Shown here in pieces: positions 1 through 5,790 of a DNA stretch of 6,559 nt. The stretch's first letter is position 1; every line of letters starts with the position of its first letter. Source of the DNA: JBFWWW01 sp050245975 (GTDB taxonomy: Bacteria > Pseudomonadota > Alphaproteobacteria > Rhizobiales > Hyphomicrobiaceae); NCBI GenBank assembly GCA_050245975.1, contig JBFWWW010000200.1, positions 1 through 6,559 on the forward strand. Direction: 5' to 3'. The notes under the pieces are model-generated. The model was not told the origin of the DNA and ran no database searches. It saw only the letters and a program-made list of their open reading frames with translations. The position numbers and the translations under genes were made by a program.

Positions 1-1296
1 CATGAGACGTCGCCCGACGGCAAGACGGTCACCCTGAAGCTCCTGCCCAACGTGAAATTCCATGACGGCGAGCCGATGGACGCCGAGGCCGTCAAAGCCA
101 GTCTCGAGCGGCACATGACCATGCAGGGCTCGTTTCGGCGTCCCGAACTTTCAGCGGTGGACAAGATCGAGGTTGTCGATCCTCTGACCGTGAAGCTCCT
201 GCTCAAGACCCCCTTCTCGCCTCTCATCGCTCAGCTCGCGGACCGCGCCGGAATGATCCTGTCGCCCAAGGCCATCAAAGCCGAAGGCGACAAGTTCGGA
301 CTGAACCCGGTCTGCGCCGGACCGTTCAAATTCGTGGAACGCGTCCAGCAGGATCGGATCGTGCTGGAGAAATTCAAGGATTACTGGAACGCGGCCAACG
401 TTCACATCGACCGCATCGTCTTCCGGCCCGTTATCGAATCGACCGCCCGCCTTGCCAACCTCAAGGCCGGCAGCCTCGACCTGATCGAACGCGCGCTGGC
501 GACCGACATCAAGGAGATCAAGGCCGACGCCAACCTGCGGCTCGCGACGCAGATCGAGATCGGCTACCAGGGGCTCACCCTCAACCTCGCCAATGGGGAT
601 GCCGGCAAGAACGGCCCGTTCGGCAAGGACCCGCGCGTGCGTCAGGCCCTGGAAGCAGCCATCGACCGCAAGGCCCTGTCGGACGTCGTCTTCAACGGCG
701 AAGTGCTGCCGGGCAACCAGTGGATCAGTCCCCGCAATCCATACTTTCAGGAAAAGTATCCGGTCCCGGGCCGCGACCTGGCCAAGGCAAAGAAGTTGCT
801 GGCCGACGCCGGCGTGACGACGCCCGTCGCTGTGGACTTCATGGTGCCGAACAATCCGGAGAGCCGGCAGGTTGCCGAGGTCATTCAGGCCATGGCGGCG
901 GAGGCGGGCTTCGACATGAAGATCAGGGTCACCGAGTTCGCCACCTCGCTGAAGGAGGCAGAGCAGGGACGCTTCCAGGCGTACTTCGTCGGCTGGAGCG
1001 GCCGTGTCGATCCCGACGGCAACAGCTATATCTTCCTGAAGTGCGGCGCGCCGCAAAACAACGGACACTTCTGCGACAAGGACGTCGACCAATGGCTCGA
1101 CGACCAGCGCAAGGTCACCTCGCAGGCCGAACGCAAGGCCATCTACGAAAAGATTGCCGGCAAATTCCTGCAGGCCGGGTCCATCATCTATCTCTATCAC
1201 CGGCTGGTCATCATCGCGCATACCGCCAAGCTCGACGGCTACAAGCAGCTTCCTGACGGCCTCGTGCGGGTCGTCGGCGTGTCGCTGAAGAACTAG
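1..1296 (+). CDS. ABC transporter family-5 (peptide/opine/nickel class) substrate-binding protein, 5' end missing
   Basis: Binds a solute in the periplasm and delivers it to the membrane permeases encoded next door. The reading frame is open from base 1 to a TAG at 1294-1296, giving 431 visible residues. Family members usually have about 500-540, so the signal peptide and roughly the first 80-100 residues lie upstream of the window; the GTG at 52 is internal and is not the start. Family-5 hallmarks are seen in order: KFHDGEPMDAEAV (55-93), NPVCAGPFKF (304-333) followed by a DYW (379-387), DPRVRQALEAAIDRKAL in the second lobe, and the C-terminal hydrophobic hinge and tail. Two cysteines, at 1042-1044 and 1072-1074 (C-x9-C), could form a disulphide in the periplasm. 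The DppB-type permease gene follows after 17 bases. The family binds peptides, glutathione, opines, oligosaccharides, nickel chelates and other ligands, so the substrate cannot be assigned. Family assignment is firm. Confidence 0.94.
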   Translation, partial: HETSPDGKTVTLKLLPNVKFHDGEPMDAEAVKASLERHMTMQGSFRRPELSAVDKIEVVDPLTVKLLLKTPFSPLIAQLADRAGMILSPKAIKAEGDKFGLNPVCAGPFKFVERVQQDRIVLEKFKDYWNAANVHIDRIVFRPVIESTARLANLKAGSLDLIERALATDIKEIKADANLRLATQIEIGYQGLTLNLANGDAGKNGPFGKDPRVRQALEAAIDRKALSDVVFNGEVLPGNQWISPRNPYFQEKYPVPGRDLAKAKKLLADAGVTTPVAVDFMVPNNPESRQVAEVIQAMAAEAGFDMKIRVTEFATSLKEAEQGRFQAYFVGWSGRVDPDGNSYIFLKCGAPQNNGHFCDKDVDQWLDDQRKVTSQAERKAIYEKIAGKFLQAGSIIYLYHRLVIIAHTAKLDGYKQLPDGLVRVVGVSLKN

Positions 1297-1313
1297 CCGG
1301 CGGCCAGAAGGGC

Positions 1314-2255
1314 ATGCTGACGTTTCTCGGCAAACGGCTGGCGCAGCTGATCCCGACACTCTTCTTCGTGTCGGTGATCATCTTTTCGCTGCAACAGCTG
1401 CTGCCGGGAGACCCGGCCCTCGCCATGGCCGGCGAGGAGCGCGATCCCGCCGTCCTGGAGCAGATCCGCAAACAATACCGTCTCGATCAGCCGATCCCGG
1501 TCCAGTATCTCTACTGGGTCAAGGGCGTGCTGACGGGAAATCTGGGCGAATCCATGCGGCTCAAGGAGCCGGTCGCGCGCCTGATCGCGCAGAAATTTCC
1601 CGTCACCCTGCAGCTCGCATTGATGGCGATCATCGTCTCCCTTCTGATCGGGGTGCCGGCGGGCATCATTTCGGCCACCCGACGGAATACGCCGGTGGAC
1701 TACGCCGTCAACGTCCTCGCACTGTGGGGCCTGTCGACGCCGAACTTCTGGCTCGGCATCATGCTTATCTTCCTGTTTTCCGTGCAGCTGGGCTGGCTGC
1801 CGGCCTCCGGCTACGTTTCACCCTTCCAGGATTTCTGGTTGTCGATGCGGACGACGATCCTGCCCGCGTTCGTCCTCGGCAACTCGTTTGCGGCCGTCCT
1901 CATGCGGCACACCCGCAGCGCCATGCTGCAGGCGATGACCAGCGACTATGTCCGCACCGCACGGGCGAAAGGGCTCCGCGAGCGTGTCGTTGTGCTCAAG
2001 CATGCCATGCGCAATGCAATGACGCCCGTCATCACGCTCGGCGCGCTGGAACTGGGCACACTCCTGTCGGGCGCCGTGCTGACCGAGCAGGTGTTCTCGA
2101 TCCCGGGGTTCGGCAAGCTCATCGTCGATAGCGTCTTCAACCGCGACTATGCGGTTGTGCAGGGCGTAACCCTCATCACCGCCACGACCTACATCCTGCT
2201 CAACCTTGCGGCCGATGTCGCCTACGTCCTCGTCAATCCGCGCTTGAGGGGGTAG
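1314..2255 (+). CDS. ABC transporter permease, DppB/OppB type (first membrane subunit)
   Basis: One of two inner-membrane subunits forming the channel of a Dpp/Opp-type importer. The protein has 313 residues, normal for DppB-type proteins. The N terminus (LGKRLAQLIPTLFFVSVIIF) is the typical opening with the first membrane helix, followed by a periplasmic segment beginning PGDPA. Further hydrophobic segments lie near residues 98-120, 133-158, 183-198, 238-258 and 284-306. The cytoplasmic EAA-type loop that docks onto the ATPase is near residues 212-240 (YVRTARAKGL, key Gly220), and the family C-terminal motif FSIPGFGKL is at 261-269. I see no other ATG, GTG or TTG just upstream in frame, so ATG 1314 is taken. 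The only Shine-Dalgarno-like run, AGAAGGG at 1306-1312, sits unusually close to the ATG, so initiation may depend on ribosomes finishing the upstream gene. The binding-protein gene ends 17 bases before, and the DppC-type gene starts 3 bases after. Confidence 0.96.
   Translation: MLTFLGKRLAQLIPTLFFVSVIIFSLQQLLPGDPALAMAGEERDPAVLEQIRKQYRLDQPIPVQYLYWVKGVLTGNLGESMRLKEPVARLIAQKFPVTLQLALMAIIVSLLIGVPAGIISATRRNTPVDYAVNVLALWGLSTPNFWLGIMLIFLFSVQLGWLPASGYVSPFQDFWLSMRTTILPAFVLGNSFAAVLMRHTRSAMLQAMTSDYVRTARAKGLRERVVVLKHAMRNAMTPVITLGALELGTLLSGAVLTEQVFSIPGFGKLIVDSVFNRDYAVVQGVTLITATTYILLNLAADVAYVLVNPRLRG
2246..2252 (+). promoter_or_regulatory. Ribosome binding site for the DppC-type permease
   Basis: GAGGGGG ends 6 bases before the ATG at 2259 and lies inside the last codons of the DppB-type gene. 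The stop TAG at 2253-2255 falls between this site and the start. This supports the chosen start and suggests that translation of the two permeases is coupled. Confidence 0.65.
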
Positions 2256-2258
2256 CCA

Positions 2259-3146
2259 ATGACGATTGCCGATACGCTGCCCGACGCCGAAACAACCCTG
2301 CCGGACTACGAGAGCCCCAGCGCGCGGGCGTGGGCGCGGCTGCGTCAGCGCAAGACAGCCCTCGTCGGGCTCACGGTCATCGTCGTGCTCGTGCTCTGTG
2401 CCGTCTTCGCACCTCTGATCGCGCCTTTCGATCCGGCGCACCAGTCCTGGTCGGCGGTGCGCAAGCCGCCATCCGCGCTACACTGGTTCGGCACCGACGA
2501 ATCCGGCCGCGATCTGCTGTCGCGCGTCATCTTCGGTGCGCGCGCCTCTCTGCTCGCCGGCGTGGTCTCAATCGCAATCGCGCTCGGCATCGGCATGCCC
2601 GTGGGCCTGGTCGCCGGCTACAAGGGTGGGCTGACCGACGCGTTCATAAGCCGCGTCACAGATGCAATGCTGGCGTGCCCATTCCTGATTCTCGCGATCG
2701 CCATGGCGGCGTTTCTCGGTCCATCGCTCACAAATGCGATGATCGCCATCGGCATCAGCGCGGCACCGGTATTCGTCCGCCTGACGCGCGGGCAGGTCCT
2801 GGCCATCAAAGTCGAGGACTACGTCGAAGCTGCGCGCGCGATCGGCGCGTCTCCGCTGCGCATCGCATTGCGCCACATATTGCCCAACATCCTGCCTGCG
2901 CTGCTGGTGCAGGGCACACTCTCCATCGCAATGGCCATCATCGCGGAGGCAAGCCTGTCGTTTCTCGGGTTGGGGCAGCAGCCGCCGGCCCCCTCCTGGG
3001 GCTCGATGCTCAACACCGCCCAGCGCTTTCTCACGAATGCGCCGTGGATGGCCATCTGGCCCGGGCTCGCCATCTTTGTCACCGTGCTGTCGTTCAATCT
3101 GCTGGGGGACGGATTGCGCGATGCCCTCGACCCGAAAGAGCGCTGA
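2259..3146 (+). CDS. ABC transporter permease, DppC/OppC type (second membrane subunit)
   Basis: Second inner-membrane subunit, pairing with the DppB-type protein. It has 295 residues, typical for DppC. A cytoplasmic N-terminal tail of about 33 residues precedes the OppC_N-type first helix (about 34-56). The family signature FGTDESGRDLLSRVIFGAR follows at 77-95. Further hydrophobic segments lie near 98-120, 137-154, 160-178, 212-236 and 265-285. The EAA loop that contacts an ATPase is textbook-like: EAARAIGASPLRIALRHILP at 190-209, with Glu190, Gly196 and the closing Leu-Pro. The C-terminal motifs ASLSFLGLG (231-239) and PSWGSML (245-251) are also typical. ATG 2259 follows a good ribosome site, and the upstream stop is 3 bases away, so co-translation with the first permease is likely. 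The intact EAA loop shows that an ATPase partner is needed; the closest candidates are the two encoded on the opposite strand. Confidence 0.96.
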   Translation: MTIADTLPDAETTLPDYESPSARAWARLRQRKTALVGLTVIVVLVLCAVFAPLIAPFDPAHQSWSAVRKPPSALHWFGTDESGRDLLSRVIFGARASLLAGVVSIAIALGIGMPVGLVAGYKGGLTDAFISRVTDAMLACPFLILAIAMAAFLGPSLTNAMIAIGISAAPVFVRLTRGQVLAIKVEDYVEAARAIGASPLRIALRHILPNILPALLVQGTLSIAMAIIAEASLSFLGLGQQPPAPSWGSMLNTAQRFLTNAPWMAIWPGLAIFVTVLSFNLLGDGLRDALDPKER

Positions 3147-3170
3147 AAACTGCGCCGACGTGCATGGCAT

Positions 3171-3176
3171 AGGAGG
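3171..3176 (+). promoter_or_regulatory. Perfect Shine-Dalgarno AGGAGG that decides the CTG start of the oxidoreductase gene
   Basis: AGGAGG is followed by five bases (AAGCG) and then CTG at 3182, the ideal spacing. In the frame of the oxidoreductase, a TAG at 3170-3172 overlaps the first two bases of this site, so translation cannot begin further upstream. A tiny frame ATG-GCA-TAG (3164-3172) ends exactly here. No ATG, GTG or TTG lies between the TAG and residue 17 of the protein. Confidence 0.8.
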
Positions 3177-3181
3177 AAGCG

Positions 3182-4825
3182 CTGGAGACCTACGACTACA
3201 TCATCGTCGGCGCGGGCTCGGCCGGCTGCGTGCTGGCAAACCGCCTCGGCGCGGATGCCGGCACCCGTGTCCTGGTTCTGGAGGCCGGCCCGTCCGATTG
3301 GCATCCCTACATTCACATTCCCGCGGGCTTCATAAAGACGTTCTACAATCCGCGGGTGAACTGGCTCTACAGCATGGAGCCGAGCGAATGGACCGGTGGT
3401 CGCCGGATCCTTGCGCCTCGTGGCAAGACACTCGGCGGATCCAGCTCGATCAACGGCCACATCTACAATCGCGGCCAGAGCATGGACTTCGACACATGGG
3501 CCCAGCTCGGCAACCGCGGCTGGGGATACGCCGACGTGCTTCCGTACTTCCGGCGCATGGAGCGGCGGATCGGCGAAGGCGATCCATCCTACCGCGGCCG
3601 CAGCGGCAGTCTGACGGTAACGGACATCGATTGGCGCCATCCATTGTGCGACGCGTTTATCGAGGGCGCCGTCAGCCTCGGCATCCCCCGCAACCGCGAT
3701 TACAACGGGGCCATCCAGGAAGGCGTCTCCTACGCCCAGCGCACCATCCACAAAGGGCTGCGCGTCAGCGCCGCGCGCTCATTCCTGCACCCCGCCATGA
3801 GGCGGAAGAATCTGCGCGTGGAAACCCACGCGCATGCGACCGAACTGGTGCTTGACGGGCGGCGGGCGGTCGGCGTGCGCTATCGAAAAGGGGGTCGCAA
3901 CGGGGTGCCGGTCGAGGCACGAGCCAACCGCGACGTGATCCTTTCGGGCGGCTCCTACAATTCCCCTCAGCTTCTGCAGCTCTCAGGCATCGGCCCTCCC
4001 GCACTGCTCGCCCGTCACGGCATCCCGGTACGTCACGCGCTCGCCGGTGTCGGCGAGAACCTGCGAGACCACTATGCGCCCCGCTTCGTCGCGCGGGTCA
4101 AGAACGTCGACACCATCAACGAGCGTGTGCGCGGGTTGAGGCTGGCCGGTGAGGTCGCCAAGTGGCTGTTGACGCGCAAGGGCGTCCTGGCGCTGAGCCC
4201 CACCCTTGTCTATTGCTTCTGGCGGTCCGACCCGAACGTTCCCACGTCCGATCTCCAACTGACCTTCACACCGGCGAGCTACCGCGAAGGCGTGCAGGGT
4301 GAACTCGAACGCGAACCTGGAATGACCGTCGCGTCCTGGCAGCAGCGACCGGACAGTCGCGGGTATGTCCGCATCCAGTCCGCCGATCCTTTCGCGGCGC
4401 CCCTCATCCAGCCCAACTACCTGGCCGAGCCCGGGGATCGTCGCGTTCTTCTCGCGGGCATGAAGCTCGCGCGGCGGCTTTTGGCCTCCAAGCCGCTCGA
4501 ACCCTACTACGCCGGCGAGGATTTCCCGGGGCCGCATGTGCAGAGCGACGACGAGCTTCTGGACGCGGCCAAGCAGCGCGGGACGACGACGTTCCATCCC
4601 TCCGGCACGTGCCGCATGGCCCCGGCCGCCGATCCGCTGGCTGTCGTCGATGACCAGTTGCGGGTGCACGGGATGGAGGGGTTGCGCGTGATCGATGCCT
4701 CGGTCATGCCGACAATGCTGTCGGCCAACCTGAACGCCGCCACGCTGATGATCGCGGAGAAAGCGTCGGACCTGCTGCGCGACCGCGATCCAGAGCCGGC
4801 TTTCCTCGCCCGGCCTCAAGCCTAG
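3182..4825 (+). CDS. GMC-family FAD-dependent oxidoreductase (choline/alcohol dehydrogenase-like), CTG start
   Basis: Probably oxidises a primary alcohol to an aldehyde or acid using FAD. From the CTG at 3182 it has 547 residues, the usual length for BetA-like enzymes. The N terminus is ETYDYIIVGAGSAGCVLANR, with the dinucleotide-binding GxGxxG at 10-15 and Glu34 ending the second beta strand (VLVLEAG). GMC signature 1 is at about 80-98 (GKTLGGSSSINGHIYNRG) and signature 2 at 257-271 (GSYNSPQLLQLSGIG). The expected catalytic pair is present: His472 in FHPSGTCRM and Asn518 in ANLNAATLMIAEKASD. The position of the covalent flavin histidine of choline oxidase holds Ile, so FAD is probably bound non-covalently. 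Starting at GTG 3230 would delete GxGxxG and is rejected. The gene lies 35 bases after the DppC-type gene and has no promoter that I can see, so it is likely the last gene of the importer operon. Its substrate may be what that importer brings in. No betB, betI or betC is visible, so betA is not assigned. The family call is very sure, the substrate unknown. Confidence 0.93.
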   Translation: METYDYIIVGAGSAGCVLANRLGADAGTRVLVLEAGPSDWHPYIHIPAGFIKTFYNPRVNWLYSMEPSEWTGGRRILAPRGKTLGGSSSINGHIYNRGQSMDFDTWAQLGNRGWGYADVLPYFRRMERRIGEGDPSYRGRSGSLTVTDIDWRHPLCDAFIEGAVSLGIPRNRDYNGAIQEGVSYAQRTIHKGLRVSAARSFLHPAMRRKNLRVETHAHATELVLDGRRAVGVRYRKGGRNGVPVEARANRDVILSGGSYNSPQLLQLSGIGPPALLARHGIPVRHALAGVGENLRDHYAPRFVARVKNVDTINERVRGLRLAGEVAKWLLTRKGVLALSPTLVYCFWRSDPNVPTSDLQLTFTPASYREGVQGELEREPGMTVASWQQRPDSRGYVRIQSADPFAAPLIQPNYLAEPGDRRVLLAGMKLARRLLASKPLEPYYAGEDFPGPHVQSDDELLDAAKQRGTTTFHPSGTCRMAPAADPLAVVDDQLRVHGMEGLRVIDASVMPTMLSANLNAATLMIAEKASDLLRDRDPEPAFLARPQA

Positions 4826-4827
4826 GC
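4820..4827. other. Palindrome GCCTAGGC providing the stop codons of two convergent genes
   Basis: The eight-base perfect palindrome contains CTAG at 4822-4825. Read on the plus strand, TAG (4823-4825) ends the oxidoreductase gene. Read on the minus strand, TAG (4824-4822) ends the DppF-type ATPase gene. The two coding regions therefore overlap by four bases tail to tail, leaving no intergenic space. I see no hairpin plus T-run that would act as an intrinsic terminator on either strand nearby. Confidence 0.9.
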
Positions 4828-5790
4828 ATCGAGATGACAGGCATAACGGTGGCCCGGGCCAGCCTCGCGCAACAGCGGTGGTTCGCTGCGACAGCGCGCG
4901 AAGGCGAACGGGCAGCGTGTGTGGAAGTGGCATCCCGATGGCGGGTTCATCGGTGAGGGTACGTCGCCTTCCAGTACGATGCGTTCCCGCTTCGCGGTCG
5001 GATCGGGGATGGGCGCCGCTGCAATGAGGGCCCGCGTATAGGGATGGCGCGGCGCCGCGAACAGACTGGCCTTGTCGGCGATCTCGACGATCCGCCCGAG
5101 GTACATCACGGCCACCCTGTCCGCCATATGCTCGACCACCCCGAGATCGTGGCTGATGAACAGGTAGGCAAGACCAAGCTGCTCCTTCAGGTCCGCCATG
5201 AGATTGAGAACCTGCGCCTGCACCGAGACGTCGAGCGCGGAGACCGGCTCGTCGGCGACGATCACCGATGGCGCAAGAGCCAGGGCACGCGCAATCCCCA
5301 GGCGCTGACGCTGACCACCTGAGAATTCGAAGGGGAACTTGCGCATCGCATCGGCCGGCAGCCCGACACGGCGAAAGAGCTCCGCTACCCGCTGCTCGCG
5401 CGCGCCGCGGCTCATGGATTCGAAATTCTCGATCGGTTCGCCGACAATGGTCGCAGCCGTCAGGCGCGGATTGAGCGAGGCATAGGGGTCCTGAAACACG
5501 ATCTGCAAAACCCTGCGCTTTTCACGCATGGCATTGGCCGGCAGCTCGGTAATGTCCTCGCCCCCGAAATGGATGGCACCCGACGTGGGATCGATCAGCC
5601 GCAGGACCAGGCGACCGACGGTGGACTTGCCGCAGCCGGATTCCCCGACGAGGCAAAGCGTCTCGCCCGCCGCCAGCGTGAAGGAGACGCCGTCGACCGC
5701 CTTGATTTCGGCCACGGTCCGCTTGAGGAGCCCGCGCCTGACGGGGAAGTATTTGCGCAGGTCGCGGACGTCGAGGAGGATCGGCTTCAT
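4822..5790 (-). CDS. ABC transporter ATP-binding protein, DppF/OppF type
   Basis: Cytoplasmic ATPase that powers a Dpp/Opp-type importer together with its DppD-type partner. It has 322 residues, normal for the family. Key motifs are intact: Walker A GESGCGKST at 49-57, Q-loop Gln100 in VFQDPYASLNP, ABC signature FSGGQRQR at 156-163, Walker B VIVADEP with Asp180 and Glu181, D-loop SALD at 184-187, and switch His214. The C-terminal oligopeptide-transporter region carries HPYTRAL (249-255) and four cysteines (287, 293, 300, 318; C-x5-C-x6-C-x17-C), the pattern linked in some DppD/F-type ATPases to an iron-sulphur cluster. The N-terminal KYFPVRRGLL before Walker A is typical of the F subunit. The start is the ATG at 5790-5788, whose ATGA overlaps the stop of the DppD-type gene. 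An open frame continues upstream to 5919, but that part is antisense-like arginine- and glycine-rich sequence inside the other gene, so it is not used. A GAGG about 10 bases upstream is a modest ribosome site. Confidence 0.96.
   Translation of the reverse strand: MKPILLDVRDLRKYFPVRRGLLKRTVAEIKAVDGVSFTLAAGETLCLVGESGCGKSTVGRLVLRLIDPTSGAIHFGGEDITELPANAMREKRRVLQIVFQDPYASLNPRLTAATIVGEPIENFESMSRGAREQRVAELFRRVGLPADAMRKFPFEFSGGQRQRLGIARALALAPSVIVADEPVSALDVSVQAQVLNLMADLKEQLGLAYLFISHDLGVVEHMADRVAVMYLGRIVEIADKASLFAAPRHPYTRALIAAAPIPDPTAKRERIVLEGDVPSPMNPPSGCHFHTRCPFAFARCRSEPPLLREAGPGHRYACHLDA

Noticed and set aside
1297..1313. Search for a promoter or terminator in the gap between binding protein and first permease
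   Set aside because: The gap has only 17 bases, with no hairpin and no room for a promoter; it fits a simple operon junction.
151..1359. Long minus-strand open frame of about 402 codons opposite the binding-protein gene
   Set aside because: It is the antisense shadow of a well-recognised gene in GC-rich DNA, and its translation shows no recognisable family motif. Similar shadows at 2819-3751 and 3983-4933 (minus) and 3037-3855 (plus) were dropped for the same reason.
3230..3232. GTG as start of the GMC oxidoreductase
   Set aside because: It would remove the GxGxxG flavin-binding motif encoded just upstream and has no suitably placed ribosome site.
3182..4825. Naming the oxidoreductase betA (choline dehydrogenase)
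   Set aside because: The signatures fit the whole GMC family, and no betaine-pathway partner genes are in view. The neighbouring genes are a Dpp-type importer, so the substrate is open.
4851..4860. Perfect palindrome GGCCCGGGCC near the end of the DppF-type gene as a possible terminator or operator
   Set aside because: It is a short self-complementary GC run with no loop or T-tract. It encodes ordinary residues (Gly-Pro-Gly) of the ATPase tail, so chance in GC-rich DNA explains it.
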